Below are positions 50,589 through 59,769 of a DNA stretch of 64,000 nucleotides, piece by piece. The notes beneath the pieces are model-generated. The model was not told the origin of the DNA. It saw nothing but the letters and a program-made list of their open reading frames with translations, and ran no database searches. Every line of letters begins with the position of its first letter. The stretch's first letter is position 1. The translations under genes and the position numbers were made by a program. Location: contig JAZSGI010000203.1 of NCBI GenBank assembly GCA_045532655.1, forward strand, positions 1 through 64,000, in the 5' to 3' direction. Source of the DNA: JAVBQJ01 sp045532655 (GTDB lineage: Bacteria; Verrucomicrobiota; Lentisphaeria; Victivallales; Victivallaceae).

Positions 50589-51326
50589 ATGAAGTGTTTT
50601 TTTGCCGGGAAAAATTCTGTTGATGTACTGGAACTGTTGTCTGCTGCAGGTTGTGTTGTGACAGATTCTCCGGCAGAGGCTGATTTTGTTGTTGCCCATG
50701 GCGGTGATGGGTCTCTGCTGCAGGCGTGCCGTCAGTTCCGTTCTCTGCCGGTACTGGCACTGCGTGACAGGCTCAATTCAGAACTCTGTTCCAGGCACAG
50801 TCAGGAAGATATTATCAAACGGTTTCTCAAAGGAGATATGAAAAAACGCCGTTTGCCGTTTCTGGAAGGTACCTGCGGCGGAAGAACGATCTACGGCATA
50901 AACGATATTTTTATCCATAATTGTCAGCGTGGTAATGCTTTGCGTTATGCTGTGACAATCGATGGCAGAAATTACGCTTCCGGTGTGATCGGTGATGCCG
51001 TAGGGGTTGCAACAGTACACGGGGCAACGGCTTATTACAGGAGCATCACCAGAAGTATTTTTCGTGTCGGTATCGGGCTTGCTTTCAGCAATTCAACGGA
51101 GCTTGTCAATCATCTTGTGCTGGCGGAGGATTCTGTAGTGGATGTGGAGATAATCCGGGGACCGGGGGTGATGATCGCTGACAATTCACCGGAGGAAATT
51201 TGTGTTCCCCAGGGAGGGTCGGTAACTTTGTGCCAAAGCAGTATTACTGCTGAAGTATACGGTCTTGAGGAATTCATGTGTGCAAAATGCCGTGATTTAC
51301 GGCATCCGAGGGTTGTGGAAGAATGA
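50589..51326 (+). CDS. nadK: NAD kinase
   Basis: A 245-residue protein with the NAD kinase motif GGDGSLLQA at residue 38 and the NDIFIHN block that holds the NAD-binding Asn-Asp. The usual GSTAYxLSAGG motif is altered to GATAYYRSI. It is shorter than most NadK (about 290) because the N-terminal Rossmann-like part is small, similar to archaeal and short bacterial forms. Its stop overlaps coaB by ATGA. It supplies NADP from NAD and ATP. Confidence 0.85.
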   Translation: MKCFFAGKNSVDVLELLSAAGCVVTDSPAEADFVVAHGGDGSLLQACRQFRSLPVLALRDRLNSELCSRHSQEDIIKRFLKGDMKKRRLPFLEGTCGGRTIYGINDIFIHNCQRGNALRYAVTIDGRNYASGVIGDAVGVATVHGATAYYRSITRSIFRVGIGLAFSNSTELVNHLVLAEDSVVDVEIIRGPGVMIADNSPEEICVPQGGSVTLCQSSITAEVYGLEEFMCAKCRDLRHPRVVEE

Positions 51327-51958
51327 AAAAAATACTTATCAGTGCCGGGCCCACCCGTGAAGCCATCGATCAGGTACGCTTTATTACCAACGGTTCCACC
51401 GGCAGGATGGGATATGCCCTTGCAGCTGCTGCCGCTGCAAGGGGACATTATGTCCGGCTTGTTTCCGGTCCCGTTGCTTTACCTCCGCCGGACGGCGTGG
51501 AAATGAAATATGTGACAAGTGCAGTGGAAATGGCAGATGCGATCCTGCCTGTATTTCTGGAATTTGATGCGGTTATCATGACTGCAGCAGTTGCTGATTA
51601 CCGTCCGGTCAGAGTTTTTGACGGTAAATTGAAGAAAACTCCGGGCAATATGGTTCTGGAGATGGAGCGTACTGTTGATATCCTTGCCGCTATGGGAGCT
51701 GCCCGGGGCGGGGCGTCCTCTCCGCTTTTGATCGGCTTTGCGGCCGAGTACGGTGCAGATGAATCATTGCCGCAGGAGAAATTGCGTAAAAAAAATTGCG
51801 ACTGGATCGCCTTTAATGATGTCTCTCTCCCTGGTGCCGGATTCGGTACAGCTACCAACGAAATGATCCTTTTCAGTGCTTCCGGTATACGGATACCGCT
51901 GGATATGGCAGATAAAAAAGACATTGCAGTGCAGATACTGCACCATACGGGACTTTAA
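51323..51958 (+). CDS. coaB: Stand-alone phosphopantothenate-cysteine ligase domain
   Basis: A 211-residue protein matching only the CoaB half of Dfp: ISAGPTREAIDQVRFITNGSTGRMG, VSGPVAL, MTAAVADYRP, KLKK, IGFAAEYG and AFNDVSLPGAGFGT. Many bacteria have it fused to CoaC; here the decarboxylase half is missing and not elsewhere in the window. It acts on 4-phosphopantothenate and cysteine in CoA synthesis. ATGA overlap with nadK. The next gene begins directly after its stop. Confidence 0.9.
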   Translation: MKKILISAGPTREAIDQVRFITNGSTGRMGYALAAAAAARGHYVRLVSGPVALPPPDGVEMKYVTSAVEMADAILPVFLEFDAVIMTAAVADYRPVRVFDGKLKKTPGNMVLEMERTVDILAAMGAARGGASSPLLIGFAAEYGADESLPQEKLRKKNCDWIAFNDVSLPGAGFGTATNEMILFSASGIRIPLDMADKKDIAVQILHHTGL

Positions 51959-53365
51959 ATGTTATTCTGCAGGTGTTTGTTCTTTTGTGCCGCAGTTATC
52001 ACCGTATCCGGCTGCTCTGTGTCTGAAGTGATACAATGGCAGCACGGTACAGTCAATGGTGCATATTTTTCCTGTCCGCAGGAACAGGTTTTTGCTCCGG
52101 GGACTTTTCCTGAACCGGAAAGCTGCTTTGACGGGGAATATTTACCTTTACGCAATGATCTCTCTCTCAGTGCATTGCAGGAAATGGCGGAATGCTTTGC
52201 TGACCGTAACATCTGTTTTGTACTTCTGCTCTATCCTGATCCATGGGAAGTTGCCGCTGTCAAACTCAATAAGGCATCCATTTTGCCGAATTCCCTGCGG
52301 GCGGCGGAAGAACTGCGGGCAAAGGGAATCCCCGTCATTGCGCCATGGCAGGAAATTCTTGACATCAGCGAAGGCGGGTTGTGGTTTTATTATGATATCC
52401 CCGGCGACCCGCACCCGGATGTGCCTGTGCAGAAAACTGCCGCCCGGCTTCTGGCAGAATATTTACGTACTCACGCCATTCTTCCGCCGGGAAATAAAGG
52501 AGAATTTTCCTTCGCAGAACGTCCCTCCCTTGCCGGGCGCAAAGATCCCCGGAACGGTGCGGATATCGTGGATGATATTGTACTTTTCAACGGCAAACCG
52601 CCCTCTTTCCGTCACAATGGTTCCCCTGTTCTTATTTTCGGCAACAGCCTGTGTGCCACGCCGTCTGGCAATGAACTTGCTGCCAGACTGGGTGTTGAAC
52701 TGGGGTTCATGCCCGACTGTATCCGGATAGACGGGGCAGGGCTTTCCAAAAGTATGGCACGGTATTTTGTGCCCGGTATGTCCGGAGAAACCGATGGGCG
52801 TGCAGCCGTCATAATTGCTTTGAGCGTAAATCAGTTGTACGAGAGGTGGCTTGCACCGTCAGTTATCGGCAGTTTGTCTGAAGCATCAGTATTGCGGAAG
52901 CAGATGCCGCCGGAGGAATGGCAGGGTGAGTGTGCAGTGACAGAGGAGTTCGACGGGTTTATGTCTTTTATCAGCAGAACATGGCGGTCAGCTGACAGAC
53001 TTTCCCCGGCGGAAGAAAGCGCAGTCAGTTACTGGCGCAGAACTTCGCCGCTTCTTGCCGGAATGAAGATACATAAAAACGGCGCCCCCGCCCGGGTATG
53101 CTGGCAGGATATACCCGTACCGTCCGGCAGCGGGCGGGTATTGGCTGTGGAATTGTTTACGACGGCTCCACCCGGTTATGCGGCGATCGATATAATATCA
53201 GGAGCAGACGGAGAATCTGTTTTTTCAACAGTGAACACCAGTGAGGCTGATTTGATACGCTGTCTGCTGCCGGATGATACAGACAGTGTGGATATCCATC
53301 TGGAACTGCTGCTGCCGGAATGTGTTGCCGCAGCCGGAACACTGACTGTCAGCACTCTCCGGTAA
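51959..53365 (+). CDS. AlgX/DHHW-like SGNH lipoprotein
   Basis: A 468-residue protein with a lipoprotein signal (CRCLFFCAAVITVSGC). The sequence resembles the AlgX/AlgJ/DHHW acetyltransferase-like SGNH group: the DPHPDVPVQ segment (Asp-x-x-His-type block) and GNSLCATPSG in place of the GDSFS-type nucleophile motif, followed by a C-terminal beta-rich domain from about residue 350. Such proteins acetylate or deacetylate exported polysaccharide. It begins right after the coaB stop and overlaps the convergent pepF gene by 17 bases. The annotation is tentative because the motifs are weak. Confidence 0.5.
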   Translation: MLFCRCLFFCAAVITVSGCSVSEVIQWQHGTVNGAYFSCPQEQVFAPGTFPEPESCFDGEYLPLRNDLSLSALQEMAECFADRNICFVLLLYPDPWEVAAVKLNKASILPNSLRAAEELRAKGIPVIAPWQEILDISEGGLWFYYDIPGDPHPDVPVQKTAARLLAEYLRTHAILPPGNKGEFSFAERPSLAGRKDPRNGADIVDDIVLFNGKPPSFRHNGSPVLIFGNSLCATPSGNELAARLGVELGFMPDCIRIDGAGLSKSMARYFVPGMSGETDGRAAVIIALSVNQLYERWLAPSVIGSLSEASVLRKQMPPEEWQGECAVTEEFDGFMSFISRTWRSADRLSPAEESAVSYWRRTSPLLAGMKIHKNGAPARVCWQDIPVPSGSGRVLAVELFTTAPPGYAAIDIISGADGESVFSTVNTSEADLIRCLLPDDTDSVDIHLELLLPECVAAAGTLTVSTLR

Positions 53366-55160
53366 GTTTTGCCAGTTTATTGACATTGGCTGCAAAAACC
53401 TGCAGACTTGCTTCGACACAACTGCCGTCAGTGAAGGTGAGTCCGGCGTCACTCAAAATATCCAGTACCGGTTTGGAGCACCCTGCGGCAAGGAATTTTT
53501 TGTACTTCATGACAGCATCTTTATTGCCTGAAAGTATCATTTCTGAAGCCTGCACAGCAGCAGCAAGTCCCGTGGCATATTTGTAAACATAGAAATTGTA
53601 GTAGAAATGGGGTATTCTTGCCCACTCAACTTCAACAAGTTTTGAATTTTTCACAGCCGGTCCCGTATAACGGCTTTTGAGTTCATAGTACGCCGCATTC
53701 AGAGTTTCGGCTACCAGCGGTGTTCCTGCTTCTGCCATGCGGTGTATGGCAAGTTCAAATTCTGCAAACATTGTCTGGCGGTACATTGTAGTACGGAACT
53801 GTTCAGCAAGATGCACACACAAATAAAGTGCAAAATCCCTGTCTGTATTGCCGTACATTTTCTCCAGATGCCGGAAGAGAAGCATTTCATTGGTTATGGA
53901 AGCTATTTCGGCGGCGAAAATGGAATATTCACTGTAACGGTATGGCTGTTCCTGCCGTGAATACCATGAGTGCATCGAGTGACCAAGTTCGTGGGCAAGG
54001 GTGAATACATCGTCAAGTGATCCGTGGAAATTTGTCAGAATATAGGGATTTGAACCGTAACAGCCGGATGAATATGCGCCTGAACGTTTACCCTCGGTCT
54101 CCGGCAGATCTATCCAGCGTTCATCAAAGGCTCTGTTGAGTACGGCAATATAATCATCCCCCATTGGGGCAAGGGCCCCTGTAATAAGTTTGCGGGCATC
54201 CTCAAAAGAAAAATTCATCTCTTTTTGCTGCTGCAGCGGGACATAAAGATCGTAAATATCAAGTTTTTCCACATCAAGGACACGGCGTCTTATTTCCAGA
54301 TAACGGTGCAGGTGGGCAAGATTGTTGTTGACAGCTGTTACAAGGCCGTGATATACGCTTTCCGGAATTTCGTCCTCAAAGAGTGCGGCGGAGAGTGCCG
54401 ACGGGAAATTTCTTATGGAGGCATTGACATAGTGAGTGTTCACATTGGCGGCAAGCACTGCCGCCATGGTATGTTCAAGGTCTTTATGTGCGCTGAACAT
54501 GGATTTGAAGGCTTTGCGCCTGATTTCTCTGTTTTTGTCTTCCAGAAAAGTACTGTAACTGCCATGGGTGATCTTGCGTTTTGTGCCGGAACTGTCCCTG
54601 ATTGCCTTGAATTTCATATCTGCATTGCTCAGCAGCGAGAAAATATGTCCGGGGGCATTCAGTGTTTCTGACAGAAGTCCGAGGATACGTTCTTCACTGT
54701 CACTCAGGACATGTTCCCTTGCTCTTGCCAGTTCCCGGAGGGCGAAAGAGTACGGGGCAAGTTCCGGAGCCTGGCAGAACTCCTGCCATACATCCCGTGG
54801 AACAGCGGCAAGTTCCGGTTCAAACCATGCAATACTGCCTGCCAATGCAGCGTATTTCCCTCTTATGCGTTCAAGCAGCTGCTGACTGCCGCTATCTCTT
54901 GTGTCTTCATCTGCACGGAGATGTGCATAGCAGTAAAGACGGTCGACGGCAAGTGCGAGCTCGTCTTCTTTTTCCAGAGCTTGCCGCAGCACCGCCGGGG
55001 ATCCGGCGGCTCTGCCTTTGAAGGCATTGAACGCCTCAGCTTTGGCATCAAGCATGGCAAACTCCTCTTCCCATGCCCCGGTATCCGGGTACAGCGAAGT
55101 GAGATCCCATGTATATTCTTCCGGTACTTCTTTGCGGATGCGTACTGTATTATGTTCCAT
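53349..55160 (-). CDS. pepF: Oligoendopeptidase F-like M3 metallopeptidase
   Basis: A 603-residue M3 peptidase with the zinc motif LAHELGHSMHSWYS (HELGH) near residue 388 and the third ligand Glu in ITNEMLLFRHL. N-terminal region VPEEYTWDLTSLYPD and the C-terminal YATGLAAA are typical of PepF. No signal peptide: a cytoplasmic enzyme cutting short oligopeptides. Its promoter lies in the 136-base space shared with the helicase gene. The gene ends inside the 3' end of a convergent lipoprotein gene. Confidence 0.92.
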   Translation of the reverse strand: MEHNTVRIRKEVPEEYTWDLTSLYPDTGAWEEEFAMLDAKAEAFNAFKGRAAGSPAVLRQALEKEDELALAVDRLYCYAHLRADEDTRDSGSQQLLERIRGKYAALAGSIAWFEPELAAVPRDVWQEFCQAPELAPYSFALRELARAREHVLSDSEERILGLLSETLNAPGHIFSLLSNADMKFKAIRDSSGTKRKITHGSYSTFLEDKNREIRRKAFKSMFSAHKDLEHTMAAVLAANVNTHYVNASIRNFPSALSAALFEDEIPESVYHGLVTAVNNNLAHLHRYLEIRRRVLDVEKLDIYDLYVPLQQQKEMNFSFEDARKLITGALAPMGDDYIAVLNRAFDERWIDLPETEGKRSGAYSSGCYGSNPYILTNFHGSLDDVFTLAHELGHSMHSWYSRQEQPYRYSEYSIFAAEIASITNEMLLFRHLEKMYGNTDRDFALYLCVHLAEQFRTTMYRQTMFAEFELAIHRMAEAGTPLVAETLNAAYYELKSRYTGPAVKNSKLVEVEWARIPHFYYNFYVYKYATGLAAAVQASEMILSGNKDAVMKYKKFLAAGCSKPVLDILSDAGLTFTDGSCVEASLQVFAANVNKLAKLTGEC

Positions 55161-55193
55161 AATGATACTCCCCTTTTCTGTTGTTACCGGGAT

Positions 55194-55221
55194 AATATAA
55201 CCCTTTTTACAGTAATTTCAA
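55194..55221 (-). promoter_or_regulatory. Promoter of pepF
   Basis: Minus-strand TTGAAA (55216-55221), 16 bases, TATATT (55194-55199), about 34 bases upstream of the ATG at 55160. Confidence 0.6.
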
Positions 55222-55230
55222 CTCTTCTCA

Positions 55231-55260
55231 TTGGAATAATGTCATTATAAGATGTATATT
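55231..55260 (+). promoter_or_regulatory. Promoter of the DEAD-box helicase gene
   Basis: TTGGAA (55231-55236), 18 bases, TATATT (55255-55260), about 36 bases before the ATG at 55297; this excludes the earlier in-frame ATG at 55252. Confidence 0.55.
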
Positions 55261-55296
55261 AAAAGATACGATCATGTTAACCCCGAAGGAATACCA

Positions 55297-57057
55297 ATGG
55301 CAGATTTTTCCCAATTCGGACTTTCGCCGTCCACTCTGGAGGCTTTGAACCTCAAATCAATAACAGTACCGACACCCATACAGGAGGAGGCAATACCGCT
55401 TTTGCTTGAAGGTGTGCATGACGTTCTGGCGCAGGCCCGTACCGGAACGGGAAAAACCGCTGCATTCGGTATCCCCATAATCGAGCGTATAACTCCCGGA
55501 CTTAAATACCCCAGGGCTCTTGTGCTGACTCCAACCCGTGAACTCTGTATGCAGGTGGCGGCGGAGATGCAGAGCCTTTCCTGCGATCCTGATCTTGTGG
55601 TGGCAAGTGTCTATGGCGGAGCTGCTATCGAAAGTCAGATACGGCAGTTGAAAAAAGGTTGTGATATAGTCGTGGGAACTCCCGGCAGGGTGATGGATCT
55701 GTACCGTCGGGAGGTGCTTATCTTTGATGAATTGACCTTTGCGGTGCTTGACGAGGCGGACGAAATGCTCGATATGGGCTTTCTTGAAGATATCGAAGCT
55801 ATTCTTGATCTTACGCCGGTGGATAAACAGATGCTGATGTTTTCGGCAACAATGCCTGCCGGTATTATGAAGATCGCCGAGCGTTTCATGCGTAAGTGCC
55901 GTATCATAAAGGTTGACAGTCAGCCTGACAATACCGGTCAGATCCGGCAATACGGTTATATCGTTGCCCGTGAAGACAAAATGGATGCCCTCAGCAGACT
56001 TCTGGAAGGCGATCCGGATATGTATGCTCTTGTTTTCTGCCGTACCCGTGCCGATGTGGATGAATTGTGTGAAGCCATGTCCCGGAAACATTTCCGTGTT
56101 GAGGCTCTGCACGGCGAAATATCCCAGGCGCAGCGTACAAAAGTCACAGAACGTTTCAAACGCAAATCATTCAATATTTTGATTGCCACTGATGTTGCTG
56201 CCCGTGGTATAGATGTTGCCGGATTGACCCACGTTATCAATTATTCGCTGCCGATGAATCCGGAAATATATATCCACCGTATCGGCCGTACCGGCAGGGC
56301 AGGCAAAACCGGGACTGCTGTCACATTTGTTACTCCGGGAGAAAAACGGAAACTTTCAGCCCTTGCCAAAGCTATGGGCAAGCCTCTTGAGATCCGGGAA
56401 TTGCCCTCGTGGCAGCAGGTTCTTGCTGCGAAGCAGGAGGCATTGCTGGCAAAGATTTCTTCTGTCGAGCCGGATGCTGTATATCTGGCAATGGCAGACA
56501 AACTGCTGCAGGACAAAGATCCCCGTACTGTTGCCGCCGCATTGCTGGAAACGGGTTTCGGTTCCAAGCTCAAGTTGCATCTGCCTGTACCGCAGCAGGA
56601 AACTGCCGGAGAGGAAGATATGAAATGGGTTCGTTTGCGTTTTGATGCCGGCAAGAAAGACGGTCTTACCCCGCCGGTAATGCTGGATATTATTTACGAA
56701 GCAAGTAAAATTCCCTCCCGCAAACTGGGGAAGATCGATTGTATGTCACACAGTGCCTTTATTGATGTTCCGGAAAAGTTTGCTGCAAAAATCATCCGCG
56801 GAGTGAACCTGCCCGGCGAAGAACCTCTTGTTTCTCTTGATGACCGTCCGCCGAAAAAGGGCAGGAAAGAGGATAGGGCCGGAGCGGAGGAAAATGTGGA
56901 AAAAGGCAGAAAAGAGAAAACTGCCGGCAGCAGAACAGGCAGGAAAAAAAAGGAACGCAAGGAGACGGCTGCCGGTAATTCCATATCGCTCATGATCTCT
57001 GAATTCAAGGATCAGCCTCTGGAAAAAAAGGAAAAGAGCAGGAAAAAGTCTAAATAA
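55297..57057 (+). CDS. DEAD-box RNA helicase (DeaD/DbpA type)
   Basis: The ATG at 55297 has AAGGA 6 bases upstream. The 586-residue protein shows the full motif set: Q-motif FSQFGLSPSTLEAL, ARTGTGKT (I), PTRELC (Ia), TPGRVMDL (Ib), DEADEM (II), SATMPAG (III), ARGIDVAG (V) and HRIGRTGRAG (VI). A DbpA-like RNA-binding domain follows (WVRLRFDAGKKDGLTP to SHSAFIDVPEKFA, about residues 445-515), and then a Lys/Glu/Arg-rich disordered tail. It helps ribosome assembly or RNA decay, often important in the cold. A fumarase operon starts 21 bases downstream. Confidence 0.92.
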   Translation: MADFSQFGLSPSTLEALNLKSITVPTPIQEEAIPLLLEGVHDVLAQARTGTGKTAAFGIPIIERITPGLKYPRALVLTPTRELCMQVAAEMQSLSCDPDLVVASVYGGAAIESQIRQLKKGCDIVVGTPGRVMDLYRREVLIFDELTFAVLDEADEMLDMGFLEDIEAILDLTPVDKQMLMFSATMPAGIMKIAERFMRKCRIIKVDSQPDNTGQIRQYGYIVAREDKMDALSRLLEGDPDMYALVFCRTRADVDELCEAMSRKHFRVEALHGEISQAQRTKVTERFKRKSFNILIATDVAARGIDVAGLTHVINYSLPMNPEIYIHRIGRTGRAGKTGTAVTFVTPGEKRKLSALAKAMGKPLEIRELPSWQQVLAAKQEALLAKISSVEPDAVYLAMADKLLQDKDPRTVAAALLETGFGSKLKLHLPVPQQETAGEEDMKWVRLRFDAGKKDGLTPPVMLDIIYEASKIPSRKLGKIDCMSHSAFIDVPEKFAAKIIRGVNLPGEEPLVSLDDRPPKKGRKEDRAGAEENVEKGRKEKTAGSRTGRKKKERKETAAGNSISLMISEFKDQPLEKKEKSRKKSK

Positions 57058-57078
57058 CTCTGTGAAGGGATAATTATT

Positions 57079-57966
57079 ATGGCAAAAATACAGATTTTAA
57101 AAGGCGGTATGCGGGCTGCTCTGCGCAGCATCCCCTTTGAGGAAGTGGTACGCAAGGTGCGTTTAAGTTGTCTGGAAGCCGCATGTGTCCTGCCTCCGGA
57201 TGTACGGGAGGCTATTCAGAAGGCCTTTGAGACCGAGAGCAATATCAGAGCAAAGGACTTTCTGCAGCAGTATCTTGATAATGCCAGAATCGCTGAAGCG
57301 GAAAAAATGCCCATCTGTCAGGATACAGGTTTTGCCGTCTTTTTTGTTCAGATGGGGGAAATGGTGAAGATCGAGGGCGGTTCCATTTACAGTGCCATAA
57401 CCGAGGGCGTTGCCCAGGGCTACAAGGATGGTTTTCTGCGGAAATCTATTGTCTCTGATCCCCTTTTCAAGCGTATGAACACCCTTGACAATACACCGCC
57501 GATCATTCATCTTGAGATGGTTCCGGGTGATAAACTTTCTGTGATCCTTGCCCCCAAAGGCGGCGGGTCGGAAAATATGAGTGCCCTTAAAATGCTTACT
57601 CCGGCAGCAGGCAGGAGCGGTGTCAGGGATTTTGTTGTGGATACTGTTGTGTCAGCGGGCGGTTGTCCCTGTCCGCCGACAATAGTCGGTGTCGGTATCG
57701 GTGGAACATTTGAGAAAGCGGCATTTCTTGCCAAAAAAGCTCTTCTCCGCAAGGTCGGTGAACCGAGCCCTGATCCCGAATACGCTGAATTGGAACAGGA
57801 AATTCTGGCAAAAATCAATGCTTCCGGTGTCGGCAGTCAGGGACTTGGCGGTGATATAACCAGTTTTGCCTGTCATATCGAATATTTCCCCTGCCACATT
57901 GCCAGTCTGCCTGTGGCGGTGAATATCAATTGCCATGCGGCACGTCATGCGGGGTTTGAAATATGA
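57079..57966 (+). CDS. Class I fumarate hydratase, alpha subunit
   Basis: A 295-residue protein matching the N-terminal half of iron-sulfur (class I) fumarase / L(+)-tartrate dehydratase alpha: PICQDTGFAVFFVQMG (cluster Cys), PKGGGSENMSALKMLTPA, GGCPCPPTIVGVGIGGTFEKAA, and SFACHIEYFPCHIA. The 4Fe-4S cluster makes this type oxygen-sensitive, in keeping with an anaerobe. The stop overlaps the beta subunit start by ATGA. It interconverts fumarate and malate; tartrate dehydratase is a less likely alternative. Confidence 0.9.
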   Translation: MAKIQILKGGMRAALRSIPFEEVVRKVRLSCLEAACVLPPDVREAIQKAFETESNIRAKDFLQQYLDNARIAEAEKMPICQDTGFAVFFVQMGEMVKIEGGSIYSAITEGVAQGYKDGFLRKSIVSDPLFKRMNTLDNTPPIIHLEMVPGDKLSVILAPKGGGSENMSALKMLTPAAGRSGVRDFVVDTVVSAGGCPCPPTIVGVGIGGTFEKAAFLAKKALLRKVGEPSPDPEYAELEQEILAKINASGVGSQGLGGDITSFACHIEYFPCHIASLPVAVNINCHAARHAGFEI

Positions 57967-58493
57967 AAATCACTGCTCCTGTTGATGAAAAGACTGCCCG
58001 CAGCCTGAAGGCCGGGGATATCGTTGAACTTTCCGGTGTCATCTATACCGGCAGGGATGCCGCCCATAAACGCCTGACAGAAATGCTTGCCAGAGGTGAA
58101 GAATCCCCCATCGTGCTTGAAGATCAGGTGATATATTATTGTGGTCCGTGTCCTGCCCCTCCCGGCAGACCCATCGGTTCGGCGGGCCCCACATCCAGTT
58201 TGCGTATGGATTCTTATTCACCTGAACTCATCCGCAAGTACGGTCTGCGTGCCATGATCGGCAAGGGAGCCCGTTCCGGAGAGGTCGTTGAGGCTATGAA
58301 AGAGGCGGGTGGAGTGTATTTTGCCGCTACCGGCGGAGCAGGGGCTCTGGTGGCAAAGGCTGTGGTGAAGTGCGAAGTTGCCGCTTTCGGCGATCTCGGA
58401 CCGGAAGCGATTTACCGTCTGGAAGTCAAGGATCTGCGCCTGATAGTGGCAACAGATTCAGAAGGCAACTCCTTGTACAAAAGTTCACATTGA
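57963..58493 (+). CDS. Class I fumarate hydratase, beta subunit
   Basis: A 176-residue protein matching the C-terminal half of class I fumarase: LKAGDIVELSGVIYTGRDAAH, VIYYCGPCPAPPGRPIGSAGPTSS, GKGARSGEVVEAM and TGGAGALVAKAV. With the alpha subunit it forms the active enzyme. A LacI-type regulator follows 28 bases downstream on the same strand and might be transcribed with it. Length is normal. Confidence 0.92.
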   Translation: MKITAPVDEKTARSLKAGDIVELSGVIYTGRDAAHKRLTEMLARGEESPIVLEDQVIYYCGPCPAPPGRPIGSAGPTSSLRMDSYSPELIRKYGLRAMIGKGARSGEVVEAMKEAGGVYFAATGGAGALVAKAVVKCEVAAFGDLGPEAIYRLEVKDLRLIVATDSEGNSLYKSSH

Positions 58494-58521
58494 AGGATAT
58501 CCGTTCCGGGACAGAATATTT

Positions 58522-59532
58522 ATGGCAGTAACTTTGATGGATATAGCAGAGGCGGCGGGCAAAAGTTATACCACAGTCAGCCGTGCTTTGAGCGATCATC
58601 CGAAGATCAGCAAAAAAACCAAGGCGGAGATATGCCGTCTTGCTGCTGAACTGGGGTACAGACCATCCTTTGCAGGAAAAGCCCTCAAGGATGGCAGAAC
58701 CCGGATAATTTCGGTGCTTGTGCCGGATATTTCCGACCCTTTTTATACTGAATTTGTCCGCAATCTGAAAATTGAAGCCGCCGGTTACGGGTACGATATT
58801 GTACTGTATGATTACGAAATGACCCCGGAACTGGAGAACCGGTATCTGGAACTTATGCTTACCGGCAGATGCGATGCCGCTGCAGCATTTCTTACCAGTT
58901 TTGATTACACCGGGGAGCTGGTGGAGCGTATGTGGCACATGCATTTCCCGCTTATTGCCATCGGAACACCAGTTTCGGCAAATATCCATGCGGATATTGT
59001 GACTGTTGATGATACTGATGCTCTGCAGAGTATCTTTGCGCAGCTGGCGGAACAGGGCAGAAAACACATGGCAGTCCTGCAGGAAAAAATGTCGCCGGAA
59101 ACATTTATGCGCCTGAAGGAGATCCTTGTGAGCCGTTTCAGGGATGTGCCGCTGGAATTTGATCCTGACAGGGATTTTTTCTGTCCTGTCCCCGGAACTG
59201 CATCGCAGGCGGAGGACGGGTATAAATTTGCCCGCAAAATATTGCACGATGATCCGGAAATCGATGTTATTGTCACTTCCCACAGTATCCAGGCATGCGG
59301 TGTATTGCGGGCAGCTGCTGAAGCCGGGAAACATATCCCGGCAGATCTGTCAGTTATAACTTTGGATAATTCATGGCCTGCCGAGTACTCTGCCCGTCCG
59401 GTGTATTCGCTGGATCAGCGGCTGGACGAATTGGCAAAAAGTGCCTTTTTCCTGCTGCGCAAGCGTTTGACCGAAAAAGAGTGGGGAGAGCCTGAAATCA
59501 TCCAGATCCCGGCGGTTGTTCACCGGATTTGA
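58522..59532 (+). CDS. LacI/GalR-family transcriptional regulator
   Basis: A 336-residue regulator with the LacI helix-turn-helix (TLMDIAEAAGKSYTTVSRALS), the hinge (SKKTKAEICRLAAELGYRPSF) and an effector-binding domain beginning RIISVLVPDIS. It is followed by a 237-base space containing an inverted repeat overlapping the pseudopilin promoter, so it may control that gene or the GH42-like gene farther on. It lies between housekeeping fumarase genes and a glycan region. Confidence 0.9.
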   Translation: MAVTLMDIAEAAGKSYTTVSRALSDHPKISKKTKAEICRLAAELGYRPSFAGKALKDGRTRIISVLVPDISDPFYTEFVRNLKIEAAGYGYDIVLYDYEMTPELENRYLELMLTGRCDAAAAFLTSFDYTGELVERMWHMHFPLIAIGTPVSANIHADIVTVDDTDALQSIFAQLAEQGRKHMAVLQEKMSPETFMRLKEILVSRFRDVPLEFDPDRDFFCPVPGTASQAEDGYKFARKILHDDPEIDVIVTSHSIQACGVLRAAAEAGKHIPADLSVITLDNSWPAEYSARPVYSLDQRLDELAKSAFFLLRKRLTEKEWGEPEIIQIPAVVHRI

Positions 59533-59659
59533 AGTTGCCCCGGACATGTGCGGCATGCCGTTGCAGGAATGTGGAGGAGAAACATTACCATCCAGGCAGG
59601 GATAAGAAAGCAGGCTGAAACATGGATTTCCGTGGAATCCTCCGATATATGCCTCAAAA

Positions 59660-59714
59660 AAAAGTCAATTTTTTTCAAAGATACTCTTGACTTTTGATTT
59701 TCTCAGGTTATTGT
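59660..59714 (+). promoter_or_regulatory. Pseudopilin promoter overlapped by a 9-bp inverted repeat
   Basis: AAAAGTCAA (59660-59668) and TTGACTTTT (59687-59695) are perfect inverted copies with an 18-base gap. The right arm contains the -35 box TTGACT (59687-59692), with TATTGT (59709-59714) 16 bases later. A bound dimeric repressor could block the promoter. The rest of the 59533-59769 gap shows no gene. Confidence 0.5.
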
Positions 59715-59769
59715 AAGAATAGTGCAAACGTGTGCATAGAGTGGAAACAACCAACCGAAAGGGAAAAAA

